Below are positions 9,748 through 17,755 of a stretch of DNA of 64,000 bases, piece after piece (position 1 is the first letter of the stretch; every line of letters begins with the position of its first letter). Source of the stretch: Bdellovibrionales bacterium (GTDB lineage Bacteria; Bdellovibrionota; Bdellovibrionia; Bdellovibrionales; JAMPXM01); assembly GCA_016713885.1 (NCBI GenBank), contig JADJOF010000001.1, positions 682,001 through 746,000 on the forward strand, written 5' to 3'. Below the pieces are notes generated by a model. The model was not told the origin of the DNA. It did no database searches and saw nothing but the letters and a program-made list of their open reading frames with translations. Made by a program: the position numbers and the translations under genes.

Positions 9748-9855
9748 TTTTACCCCTTTGAGTTAGCTGATAAAAGTCCTCGGGGTGTCGTGGGACTTTT
9801 TTATTTTTTAGCACTTGCCTCGGCGTTTATGCCGGTAAGCTTTGTTTCCAAACCC
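9748..9855. other. Intergenic inverted repeat; candidate oriT or bidirectional terminator
   Basis: An 8-bp perfect inverted repeat AAAAGTCC (9772-9779) / GGACTTTT (9793-9800) encloses 13 bases, and is followed on the plus strand by a T-rich tract. A smaller stem CGGC/GCCG lies around 9823-9838. Position directly upstream of mobC-relaxase favours an oriT; the flanking A/T tracts also fit an intrinsic terminator. The sequence alone does not separate these. Confidence 0.4.
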
Positions 9856-10038
9856 TCATGGCTTGAACGCTGCGATGATGGCTTTGAAAATTGTGGTGAG
9901 CCATCCTTTTACTTCTTCGTGATCGACTTCCGTTTCCGCCGCTGCCTTTGCAGCTTCCTTCACTGTCGCACTCAGTTCGCCGACTGCTTGTACAACCTCC
10001 TCACCTGGATCAATCGTTAGCTCTTTCATCTTTCCCAT
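9856..10038 (-). CDS. Small hypothetical protein with C-terminal amphipathic helix
   Basis: 60 residues, not recognised. An acidic, alanine-rich helical stretch (EEVVQAVGELSATVKEAAKA) is followed by an amphipathic C terminus (GWLTTIFKAIIAAFKP). AGGAGG sits 6 bases before the ATG, supporting real translation. It overlaps the end of the lipoprotein gene by 29 bases and ends the tra unit that begins with traC. Confidence 0.55.
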   Translation of the reverse strand: MGKMKELTIDPGEEVVQAVGELSATVKEAAKAAAETEVDHEEVKGWLTTIFKAIIAAFKP

Positions 10039-10375
10039 TTTTTGCCTCCTGTTTGGTTGGGTTCATTATTTTTGTCGTTACAACTTTATTTGCATTTAGG
10101 ATCTCATCGAGACTCATCAAGAGATGAGCCTCTGCCTTCTTTAAAAGTTCGTTTTGTTCGATGACTTGTCGCAAAGTTTCTTCTGAACGCTCCGCTTTGA
10201 TTTTTTCGATGAGTTCATTTTCTTTGGCTAGAATCGCATGGATTGAATTGTCCCGGTGAGGAGAGCTTGCGCATCCGGTGAGTAACATTTGAAGAGTGAA
10301 TACGAGCATTAGAATTATGAGAGGGAGTTGGTTTAATAATTTGCGTGTGCTGTTACTAAATTTTGGTTTGTTCAT
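10010..10375 (-). CDS. Small lipoprotein in transfer operon
   Basis: 121 residues from ATG 10375, preceded by AAAGGA. A signal peptide (LPLIILMLVFTLQMLLTGC) ends in a lipobox LLTG-C at about residues 31-35, followed by a charged helical region likely to form a coiled coil (ENELIEKIKAERSEETLRQV). It should be lipid-anchored in the envelope. Its place after traG suggests a mating-pair or entry-exclusion role, but no family was recognised. Confidence 0.65.
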   Translation of the reverse strand: MNKPKFSNSTRKLLNQLPLIILMLVFTLQMLLTGCASSPHRDNSIHAILAKENELIEKIKAERSEETLRQVIEQNELLKKAEAHLLMSLDEILNANKVVTTKIMNPTKQEAKNGKDERAND

Positions 10376-10442
10376 GTTTTTTCCTTTGTTTGTTTCATTG
10401 GTTAGTTTGGATCTTTTGGGTATTTTGGTTCGTGGCAAGATA

Positions 10443-10520
10443 GGGGTGTGATATCTCCCTCCCCAAAAATGTGGTTGCTTTGCCCCCACACCCCCAAGGC
10501 CGAGACTGTTGGTCTCGGCC
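10443..10520. other. Structured intergenic segment between traG-like gene and lipoprotein gene
   Basis: Two inverted repeats are visible: GGGGTGTG (10443-10450) with CACACCCC (10487-10494), and a 9-bp perfect hairpin GGCCGAGAC (10498-10506) / GTCTCGGCC (10512-10520) with a 5-nt loop, 20 bases after the traG-like stop. No T-run follows on the transcribed strand, so a processing or attenuation hairpin is likelier than a plain intrinsic terminator. Confidence 0.5.
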
Positions 10521-10539
10521 AGAAATACAAGACAGGAAC

Positions 10540-12039
10540 TCATAGCGCCGCCTTCGCCGCCGTCATAAGCGGACCAGAAGTCGTCTCTAAGAACTCAGGC
10601 TTTCCTTCGGATTCGCTTTCACCAAGCATCGGTTTTAGGAACATAAACACCGAGCCTGTTGTCATGGTCGCCACCAGAAGCTGAACCCATGAGTAGATCG
10701 AAAACATATAGTAGAGCCTATGGTTCACCAGGCTCGCTGAGTACATGGATACTCCATCAGTCATTTGCCCAAAGGCTTGCATGACCTCTGACGACATCGA
10801 GATACCAAGCATGATGTGATAGAGCAGCGTCCATAGTGGCGTCCACAAAAGAACCGAAAAGTAGATCCAAAACCAAACCACCAGCACACGCCACTTGCCT
10901 GCGACCACAAAAAACATGAGCCACGGAAAGACCGCGATCAAAAGCATTCGGATAAATCCGGCGACGTGGGGCGCTCGCGCCAAGTGCTCACTGAACTCCT
11001 GCGAACGACTTGCCGCCTCGGATGCACCTTGCTGATCTCGCAAACCCAGAGATCCTAGAATCCCATCCCAACTAAAGAGGCGTCCAAGAACTTGGAAAGT
11101 TTGACCAGCGGCTCCTGGAGCCTCAGCACCCTTTTGAATGCCGAGACGGCCCTCGTGTTGATCGGCATAGAAGTTTGCAAGCGCCATAGAAGTCGCGTAA
11201 TTCTTGTAATAGCTTGGATCAAGCTTCCCGCCGTATGAGTAAACGAGTGCTTCTGAATAGGGAATGGTCTTGGAAAAATCCTTCATCTGACCGACGCCGT
11301 ATTCATTCAACTTCTGAACCGTTGAGTCCTTTACTTCTAGGCAATTCGTTGTTTTTCCTTGGCCCAGATCAATGCTGACATCTGAAAGTTCTTTGTCGAT
11401 TTTTTTACCCGCCGAAAAAAATCCATCAATCGCTCCTTGATTTTTAAACTGGTCCACAGATGGCAAAACCTTGGTGAAACATTCATCCGAATAAAAACGA
11501 AGCTGGTCCCGAAGCGGTGAATCTTCAATCGTTGAGATGCCCGCATACATGATTGCCTTGTAGAACATATTCGGAGCCGTAAGCTGGGGATTGCCTTTGG
11601 CAAAGACCTCATCAATGACCCTTGAAAGAAGTCCCGTGATTTCTTCAGCCGTCCGACTCATTAGTTCAAAGACAACGCTCACTCTGTACTGACTCTCGAC
11701 ATTATCCACATGGTTCTTCACATAGGCATTGTCGGACCAGTTTTTACCTTGATAGTCCTTCACCCGCGCTTCCGAGCCCACGCGAAGAATCGCAAGACCT
11801 AAGAAAAGACATGCAATCACCTTGATAAACTTTGAAATGGGAACGTGACGCTTCTCGATCAAAGACCCCGGCAAATAGCGCGAGATAAATTTTAAAATCG
11901 TGAAAAAGAAAATGGCTCCGAAAATAATCAGAACCAATCCCTTAAAGAAGGTTTCACCCGTAATAACTTCAATGAACTTGGCGTGAAGACCAAGTCCGAT
12001 GAGCTGATAGAGTGCCTCATAGGCCGTATTTGAAAACAT
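10540..12039 (-). CDS. TraG-N/VirB6-like inner-membrane conjugation protein
   Basis: 499 residues with several membrane segments: two or three near the N terminus (about 30-50 and 70-90) and a cluster at 365-470 (for example FIRMLLIAVFPWLMFFVVAG and VVWFWIYFSVLLWTPLWTLL). The central part is soluble and probably periplasmic. The layout matches the N-terminal domain of F-type TraG and VirB6-like channel proteins, which stabilise mating pairs and form part of the translocation pore. The C-terminal periplasmic domain of F TraG is absent. It follows the TraH-like gene, as in F-type clusters. Confidence 0.7.
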   Translation of the reverse strand: MFSNTAYEALYQLIGLGLHAKFIEVITGETFFKGLVLIIFGAIFFFTILKFISRYLPGSLIEKRHVPISKFIKVIACLFLGLAILRVGSEARVKDYQGKNWSDNAYVKNHVDNVESQYRVSVVFELMSRTAEEITGLLSRVIDEVFAKGNPQLTAPNMFYKAIMYAGISTIEDSPLRDQLRFYSDECFTKVLPSVDQFKNQGAIDGFFSAGKKIDKELSDVSIDLGQGKTTNCLEVKDSTVQKLNEYGVGQMKDFSKTIPYSEALVYSYGGKLDPSYYKNYATSMALANFYADQHEGRLGIQKGAEAPGAAGQTFQVLGRLFSWDGILGSLGLRDQQGASEAASRSQEFSEHLARAPHVAGFIRMLLIAVFPWLMFFVVAGKWRVLVVWFWIYFSVLLWTPLWTLLYHIMLGISMSSEVMQAFGQMTDGVSMYSASLVNHRLYYMFSIYSWVQLLVATMTTGSVFMFLKPMLGESESEGKPEFLETTSGPLMTAAKAAL

Positions 12040-12054
12040 AGTCCTCCTTTCGCT

Positions 12055-12276
12055 TTAAGCTTCGTTAAGAATTCGGGCGTTGATGCCGTTTCTTAAAATC
12101 ACAGCTATTCCTTCAAGTTTTGAAAACCAGAAAAAACTCTCATGCCAGTGCTCGATAATTCCCAGGAGCCAAACCTTGTTGATTTCAATTTCGACAATCG
12201 CTCCCGATTTGATTTCAACATCGCCGACTTCAAATCTCTGAAAGCAGTTTCTCTTCAGCGGGCCTTCGGAAGTCAT
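12055..12276 (-). CDS. Small beta-rich protein (DUF5348-like)
   Basis: 73 residues from ATG 12276, which overlaps the upstream stop (ATGA) and has GGAGGTGG in front. Residues 15-70 alternate short strands (SGAIVEIEINKVWLLGIIEH, then GIAVILRNGINARIL), resembling the small DUF5348-type domain found in mobile elements. No enzymatic residues are evident. It is translationally coupled to the TraH-like gene and lies 15 bases before the traG-like start, so it belongs to the transfer operon. Function unknown. Confidence 0.55.
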   Translation of the reverse strand: MTSEGPLKRNCFQRFEVGDVEIKSGAIVEIEINKVWLLGIIEHWHESFFWFSKLEGIAVILRNGINARILNEA

Positions 12277-13601
12277 TGGCCACCTCCGTTGGTTTCGCAA
12301 AGAACGCCATCCGCGCAGTCAAAGAACCGACTCTTGGCAGTCTGCGACTCCAAACCAGATTGATCACGCATCAGGCGTTCGCGGGATAGGTCCTGATGAA
12401 TGCCTTCACCCTCTTGATTGATTTGCGCTACCACTTCATTCAGAGGGACATTTCGTTCGCGCTGAAGTTCTAGCGTCGTCTGGATTGACTGCTTCAAGGT
12501 GTCTCGTTTATCTTCGATTTCCTTTTTTCGACGCTCCGGCAAATTGGGGTTCTGAGAAGCAAGTGCTAGAACATCCAGAGAGCGATTCATGTCTTCAGAG
12601 AACCTTGCCGTAGCCACGGAGCTTGCCAGGCGCTGGCAATACAATGCGCGGCTTCGATACGGCATCACCGCAAGGTTACGAAGAGTCTGCCGGTCGAGAA
12701 GGGTTTGGTTTTTGGTTCCTGTGATGGATTCAAGGTCTGCACTTCGAACCACGGCATTTGTTCCACCGGGGCCAGCGTCATCGACTTTGCCCATGAGACC
12801 TGCGCAAAGCTTTTCCTGAATATCTCGCTCGATCCCCGTCAAATGTGTACGCGGCGTAATGCCGAAGGGCTTGTCTCCATACTCAACACTGACTTTGCCG
12901 CGAGAAACAACGGTGTCTCCCACTAGGTTCTTAACAAGCTTCACGGTGCTTGAAGCTTCAGGCGTATCAAAACCTGCCCAACGCGCAGAACTCTCAATAA
13001 GTTTGTTGGAATTACTTTTTTCTCCGTACTTCGAGCCTGACCAGTTTGCTACGTCCGTATCCCACATACGGTTCGAGTTACAGGCCTGCATAGCGGCTTC
13101 AATATTTCCGCCGTTGCTCTCGATCTGGCGATGAACGCAAGTCTGTCGCTCCTCGTAGTATTCACCCACGCGGGAATCGGTGTACTTATCCATAAGCGCG
13201 CACTGATTCAGCCGCATCTGCGACATGAAGTTTGCGTTGATTTGCGAGTGCTTCAGGATCGCACACCAAGTCGGGCTAAAGTAGCAGGCAAGAAGCATTG
13301 GCGATCCCGCCATGATATCTTTACCCATGTCCCCAAAGTAACGACTATCAAGAATATTTTTAAGACTCGCTTGAAGTGTGCTTTTGAAATCGACTCGTCC
13401 ACAGTCTGAACCAATTCCAAGATTCAATCCCAGATCAACACTTCGGTACTCGTCAAATACTGGGTCTTTTTTAAGACTTTGTGTCTGATACAGATAATCG
13501 CTCGACTTAAATTCGCTGCGATTTCGGTAAGAATAGTCATTGTCTCCCGCGCGTGCATGCGCAGCGAGGAAACAAAGACTCATCATTAAAATTATTTTCA
13601 T
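12273..13601 (-). CDS. Periplasmic conjugation protein, TraH-like
   Basis: 442 residues with a signal peptide (MKIILMMSLCFLAAHARAG). The segment GIGSDCGRVDF (about residues 61-71), then SPTWCAILKHSQINANF and NQCALMDKY, resembles the TraH pattern of a CG-x-x-D motif followed by spaced cysteines and an asparagine-rich helix. The C-terminal third is charged and coiled-coil-like. TraH works in pilus assembly and mating-pair formation in the periplasm. It abuts traC (1-base spacing) and precedes the traG-like gene, as expected for F-type systems. Homology is distant, so the name is tentative. Confidence 0.5.
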   Translation of the reverse strand: MKIILMMSLCFLAAHARAGDNDYSYRNRSEFKSSDYLYQTQSLKKDPVFDEYRSVDLGLNLGIGSDCGRVDFKSTLQASLKNILDSRYFGDMGKDIMAGSPMLLACYFSPTWCAILKHSQINANFMSQMRLNQCALMDKYTDSRVGEYYEERQTCVHRQIESNGGNIEAAMQACNSNRMWDTDVANWSGSKYGEKSNSNKLIESSARWAGFDTPEASSTVKLVKNLVGDTVVSRGKVSVEYGDKPFGITPRTHLTGIERDIQEKLCAGLMGKVDDAGPGGTNAVVRSADLESITGTKNQTLLDRQTLRNLAVMPYRSRALYCQRLASSVATARFSEDMNRSLDVLALASQNPNLPERRKKEIEDKRDTLKQSIQTTLELQRERNVPLNEVVAQINQEGEGIHQDLSRERLMRDQSGLESQTAKSRFFDCADGVLCETNGGGQ

Positions 13602-16124
13602 TCATGCTCCCTTTGGTTTGTCGCTAATAGCGTTTCGATCTTGCTCACTGTTCACAGAGGACAGTCGATCAAGATTTGACTGGATATATCTAAAAGCCCC
13701 CTGGTGAGTGCTGGTCTTGTTGGTGTAAAAGACTTCTGCGTACTCATTAGGTTTTGTTTCAAGCGTGTCGAGAATCTCAAGTGATGCAGAATTCAGAAGC
13801 GATGAGTGTTCCCGCAGATAACGAACATTGTCGGGACTCATTTTTAAGAAAAAGAAATTGTCAGCTCCGCCCCAAACAGCTTTACCGGCTTCCGTTTCAA
13901 AAAATACTCTGGGATTTGGCGCTACACCGATGAGAAAGAATCCCATTTTTCTCATTCGCTCTGCGGCTTCCACAACGAATTCGCCAACAATTGGATTGTC
14001 TCTTCCCAAGCAGCCAAGCTCTTCGATGTAAAGAACACCACCGCGTTTCAGGCTTTCAGGTTTTGACATCATCGTCATAATTTCCTGAATCACGCACATA
14101 CTCATGAGGACTTTGAGTGTTTCATCCGAATCGAGTGCTTCCAGATCGTAGGCGTAGAGAAGCTTCGTTGATTGCTTCCTTGTTTGCGCTTGCCCCCGGA
14201 AGAACGCTGCATACACACCATCACCGTAGAAAGGCATAAGCCGAGTGATGAGATCTTCGATTTGCTCTTTGAGCGTCTCGAACTCGCCCTCGGCAGTAAG
14301 ACCTGACATCGAAGCGATCACATCATCCATTGAAACTGAAACTTCGTTTGTCGAATCTCCCTCAACAAGCAGGCCATCCTTGTAAACGATTCCGCGCTCA
14401 CGAGCCCTCCGCAAATAGGCTTCCTTCAATGCGCGAGACACAATGCTCATGTGATGGCTTTCCATCTCGAATGACATACTGGTGAGTTTCACCGCCGTCA
14501 GAATCAGCTTCGTCAGAAAATGTACTTTTGCATCGTCAAAGGCTCCGCGAAACGAAGAGAACGGCATATCCTTGCTGGGATCAAAGACGCTTAGGTCTCC
14601 ATCGAAATCTCGGCACAAAGCCTCACAGCTCGTTCGCTTGTCGATTACAAACGCCATTGGCTCTGGACTTTTAAGTTTCAGCGCCTGAACACAGTCCAGT
14701 GCAAATTTACTTTTACCCGACCCCGTGTCTCCAAGAATGGCTGTGTGATTTGAAATCGCATTCGATGCCCACGAAAAACGAACAAGATTATTTTCCCGCG
14801 ACAAAAACAGTTGAAGCGGATTGTCCATCCCACGGTACGAGTCAAAAACGGGAAGAAGTTTTGTCGCATCTTTATTCATAATGCGAACAAATCTCTGGCT
14901 CGAATGGTCTGCCGATGGCGTATAGAAAAGTGGAAGGCTATTTAAGCAAAGTCCGAAGCCGATCATCTCTTCACGGATTACTTCACATTCTAAGTCGTTG
15001 TGAAATACGCTGGTGATGGCTCTGGTTCTTTGATTGAGAATTTCTTCGGTTTCCCCTTCGACAATCACACTGAATGTCATAGACAAACACCGCTCGTCGT
15101 GAGCAAGACGTTCTTGAATTTCCTTGATCTCCTGCTGCTGACGACGAGCCCTTGCGCTCGGACTATTTTGAAGAAAGAACTCCTTCGTATCGAAATAGCT
15201 TTTGATTTTTGCAGCTTTCGGAAAGCTAAAATTGAGCGAAAGCTTAAAAGGAAAACTGAGCGTAAGGAAATTCGCCATTCCGCCAGGAATTACTCTTCGT
15301 GGACTCGTCTTAAGAGTAATCGTCCGGGTTTTAAGCCCCTCGCGCTCCAATCCTTCGAAGTCACCCTTAAGTCCCGCATAGACAACTTGCTCAGAAATTG
15401 AAATGTGTGGATTGAAAGGTGCAAAGTCTCGTTCAAGATATTCTTTGGGATTAAAAAACCGTCTCAGGTATTCGACGAGTTCAGCACCTCCGACACGATT
15501 CATAGGAACTTTTGAGCTGTCAACGAATTGAGCTAGAATTTGAGAAAATTCTGAAACCTCCATCGTCATCGCGTTCATCGAATCAAAGAGAAGACCCTCT
15601 CCGCGTTCCATAAGGCGCAAGATTTCTTTTTTATTGTCTTGATCTGGAAAATACCTAATCGACAGAAGGGCTCGTCTTCGCATAGGCGAAAGTCTGTTTT
15701 TCCCTTCGCAATAGCTCCTCAGAGTTTCGAGTCGCGCCTCGTAGATCGTCTTTGAAACGGGATTTGGATTTTTAAAACCGCTCGCTTCAAATGTCCAAAT
15801 CGGATCACGCGCCGGAATGTGTCCCTGATCGAAGACAATCTGCAAAGTGCATTTCTCTGGCAAGAAGAACCAAGATTTAAGACCCTCAACCATATCAACG
15901 ATTCGGCTTGCCTCAAGCGGTTCGTGCTCAATGAGTCCAAGTTCAAAGACGGCTCCTAAAGATCCATCTTTGAGAACGAACATTCCGGCTTCGCTTAAGT
16001 ATTCTTCGTATGGAAGAATTTTTGCAAAGGAGTCGGGACGTTCAAACAAGGCACGAACAAATTTTGTTCGGCTAGTGAGTGTGGATTCAATAATTTCGCT
16101 ATTTGATTTTTCAATTCCAAGCAT
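13602..16124 (-). CDS. traC: TraC/VirB4-type conjugation ATPase
   Basis: 840 residues, typical for F-type TraC. Walker A is GDTGSGKS (about residue 470), and a Walker B-like region is LYIEELGCLG (about residue 700). The N-terminal half carries the TraC/VirB4 N domain. The enzyme sits on the cytoplasmic face of the inner membrane and powers pilus assembly. It heads a transcription unit: its leader has the 26-nt motif shared with traA, and an 8-bp hairpin (GGCAGACC/GGTCTACC) lies immediately before the ATG at 16124. The next upstream gene is the PIN toxin. Confidence 0.92.
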   Translation of the reverse strand: MLGIEKSNSEIIESTLTSRTKFVRALFERPDSFAKILPYEEYLSEAGMFVLKDGSLGAVFELGLIEHEPLEASRIVDMVEGLKSWFFLPEKCTLQIVFDQGHIPARDPIWTFEASGFKNPNPVSKTIYEARLETLRSYCEGKNRLSPMRRRALLSIRYFPDQDNKKEILRLMERGEGLLFDSMNAMTMEVSEFSQILAQFVDSSKVPMNRVGGAELVEYLRRFFNPKEYLERDFAPFNPHISISEQVVYAGLKGDFEGLEREGLKTRTITLKTSPRRVIPGGMANFLTLSFPFKLSLNFSFPKAAKIKSYFDTKEFFLQNSPSARARRQQQEIKEIQERLAHDERCLSMTFSVIVEGETEEILNQRTRAITSVFHNDLECEVIREEMIGFGLCLNSLPLFYTPSADHSSQRFVRIMNKDATKLLPVFDSYRGMDNPLQLFLSRENNLVRFSWASNAISNHTAILGDTGSGKSKFALDCVQALKLKSPEPMAFVIDKRTSCEALCRDFDGDLSVFDPSKDMPFSSFRGAFDDAKVHFLTKLILTAVKLTSMSFEMESHHMSIVSRALKEAYLRRARERGIVYKDGLLVEGDSTNEVSVSMDDVIASMSGLTAEGEFETLKEQIEDLITRLMPFYGDGVYAAFFRGQAQTRKQSTKLLYAYDLEALDSDETLKVLMSMCVIQEIMTMMSKPESLKRGGVLYIEELGCLGRDNPIVGEFVVEAAERMRKMGFFLIGVAPNPRVFFETEAGKAVWGGADNFFFLKMSPDNVRYLREHSSLLNSASLEILDTLETKPNEYAEVFYTNKTSTHQGAFRYIQSNLDRLSSVNSEQDRNAISDKPKGA

Positions 16125-16150
16125 AGGTAGACCCCTTTTTTTGGTCTGCC

Positions 16151-16176
16151 GCTCGCCTGGTATTGGTAGAGAGACT
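16151..16176 (-). promoter_or_regulatory. Transfer leader motif, copy B (traC)
   Basis: On the minus strand: AGTCTCTCTACC, seven bases, GGCGAGC, ending 27 bases before the traC start. Identical in both conserved blocks and spacing to copy A upstream of traA. Downstream of it a hairpin GGCAGACC / GGTCTACC leads into TACCTATGCT, a start-codon context also shared with traA. Confidence 0.7.
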
Positions 16177-16232
16177 TTTTAGTTTTTAATTTCATTTCGT
16201 CCGCTGCTGTTGAAGTGAGCGGTCGATATTTC

Positions 16233-16814
16233 CTAAGGCCAAACTTCTGGAAACAGATTTCCTGATCTATTAGTTTCTTCCAACTTTGTCGCAAAACCTT
16301 TCACATTGGCTTTTGCTAGAGTTTCAAGATAGCGAACCTTTGTGGGCTTGGTTTTTTTACTTTCACTAATAAGGTTAAATATTGTTTCTTTAACTTCCTC
16401 AGGGCTCTCATGAAACAACTCGCACAGGAAGAGATCTGGATGAAGAGCTTGTACCTGGTAAGCCGCTAGTATTTTTTCTGGAAAATCGTCCAAATTAAAA
16501 GTCAGAATCAGTTTGATATTTTCCTGCCTGGCAAGTGCTACCACATGTTCGTCATCCGCATCATCGTGTCCCACTAGAGTATAACCAGATTTTAAATTCT
16601 TCATAGAGCTTTCAAATTTAACCATTACACTACTGGCAATATGATTCTTAAAATCTTCATTTCTGATCTGATCCTTTGAATAATTTCGGAAAACCTCATT
16701 CCAAATTTCTTCTGACCAAAACACTTCGACGAGGTTATTCCACGAAAGCCACAAAAATAAATTTCTCAATGTGTTCGAGTAAAGCACATTGGCATCAAGA
16801 ATGACTTTACTCAT
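16233..16814 (-). CDS. PIN-domain toxin
   Basis: 193 residues. The N-terminal VILDANVLYS carries the first catalytic Asp. A second acidic cluster HDDADDEHVVALA (about residues 83-95) and a third site ILTFNLDDFP (about 102-111) complete the PIN nuclease core, which cleaves RNA with Mg2+. The C terminus is a helical extension. It overlaps the HTH gene upstream by 8 bases, the usual antitoxin-then-toxin order. Located between traV and traC, it probably stabilises the element. Confidence 0.8.
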   Translation of the reverse strand: MSKVILDANVLYSNTLRNLFLWLSWNNLVEVFWSEEIWNEVFRNYSKDQIRNEDFKNHIASSVMVKFESSMKNLKSGYTLVGHDDADDEHVVALARQENIKLILTFNLDDFPEKILAAYQVQALHPDLFLCELFHESPEEVKETIFNLISESKKTKPTKVRYLETLAKANVKGFATKLEETNRSGNLFPEVWP

Positions 16815-17199
16815 CTTGATCTATACCAAATCCAGCTTCGTCCATTTTGCTCATCATTTTTGTGAAGCTTTCTCTGTCTTCAATGAATTTGAGCAACGAG
16901 TCCTTTTTTACTCGCCAGTGAGCGCCCACTAGATAACCATTTACCTTTCCCGTTTTTAAATAGTGGAGCATCATTGGTTTTGAAACCTTCGCAATTTCGC
17001 AGGCCTCAGCGGCTGATAAATCGTCCTCAATGACGACGGGTTTTTCCGCGAGCAACAATTCAACAAGACCTAATAACTGCAATACAGAATCCGTTTTAAC
17101 GGAGACTGTTTCCTTAGATTCGGTTTTTATCAAAGCTAACGACAACAGCAGGTTCCGAACAGATTTTTCTTTATCCTTAGAAATGAACATTCGCGACAT
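16807..17199 (-). CDS. HTH antitoxin paired with PIN toxin
   Basis: 130 residues from ATG 17199, chosen for GGAGG 6 bases upstream. Residues 65-115 form an excisionase-type winged helix (LSAAEACEIAKVSKPMMLHYLK, then VNGYLVGAHWRVKKDSLLKFI). The N terminus is helical and the C-terminal tail acidic, suitable for binding the toxin. HTH_17-type proteins are the usual partners of this PIN group. Autoregulation is likely: an inverted repeat lies upstream at 17340-17352. Confidence 0.75.
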   Translation of the reverse strand: MSRMFISKDKEKSVRNLLLSLALIKTESKETVSVKTDSVLQLLGLVELLLAEKPVVIEDDLSAAEACEIAKVSKPMMLHYLKTGKVNGYLVGAHWRVKKDSLLKFIEDRESFTKMMSKMDEAGFGIDQDE

Positions 17200-17339
17200 A
17201 AGGCCTCCAATATCTTTATAATAGCAATTATCATAAATACTGCAAACAGTATTCTTATTGTAAATATCGGAATTACTGTGCATACCCTAAAGTCTCCTAT
17301 ATTAGATTTGAAGTCTAAAGTGTCTTGAAACGCAACCGA

Positions 17340-17352
17340 TCTCAAATTGAGA
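17340..17352. promoter_or_regulatory. Inverted repeat upstream of toxin-antitoxin pair
   Basis: TCTCAA A TTGAGA, a perfect 6-bp inverted repeat around one base, in the 175 bases between the traV-like stop and the antitoxin start. Its place fits an operator for the HTH protein, but no second copy was seen. Confidence 0.35.
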
Positions 17353-17374
17353 CCGTTCCTTGAGCCGGGTAGTA

Positions 17375-17755
17375 TTATGGGCTCCTAGACCCCTTTGGAG
17401 GCTTTTGAACAGGCTTATCCTGAGTGCGCGGCTTCGTTTTCGAACCAGGTGTTTTGGGTGTGGGGACCTTCTTCATTTCCCATACTTCCGGCGCGACTAC
17501 GATTGAGAGCCACGAGCCCCAAAAGTAATCCTTCGATGGAAGTTCTTTTGCGTGAAGCCACGCCACCACCACTTGTTCAGGCACACGGGTTGGAACGTAT
17601 TTTACTCCACCTTGCCCCGACATATTCATGGGTGGGGCAGTGAAACCGTAGCCAGCTCTTTCCTCAAGAAGTGATTTCTGATTGGTGCTCGCGCAACCGT
17701 TGATGAGACTACTCAAGAACACGAGTGAAATAAGAGTAAATACCTTCATCTCCAT
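17375..17755 (-). CDS. traV: TraV-like outer-membrane lipoprotein
   Basis: 126 residues. The signal peptide ends in the lipobox LING-C (Cys about residue 21), so it should be lipidated in the outer membrane. The rest is short, with a proline/lysine-rich tail (KKVPTPKTPGSKTKPRTQ). Position directly after a TraB protein and a 47-base overlap with it match the F-type order traK-traB-traV, where TraV/VirB7 anchors the core complex ring. A second in-frame ATG at 17749 is an equally good start. Sequence similarity to TraV is weak, so the name comes mainly from context. Confidence 0.6.
   Translation of the reverse strand: MEMKVFTLISLVFLSSLINGCASTNQKSLLEERAGYGFTAPPMNMSGQGGVKYVPTRVPEQVVVAWLHAKELPSKDYFWGSWLSIVVAPEVWEMKKVPTPKTPGSKTKPRTQDKPVQKPPKGSRSP

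Noticed and set aside
10498..10520. Intrinsic terminator after the traG-like gene
   Set aside because: The hairpin is strong but no T-run follows on the transcribed strand.
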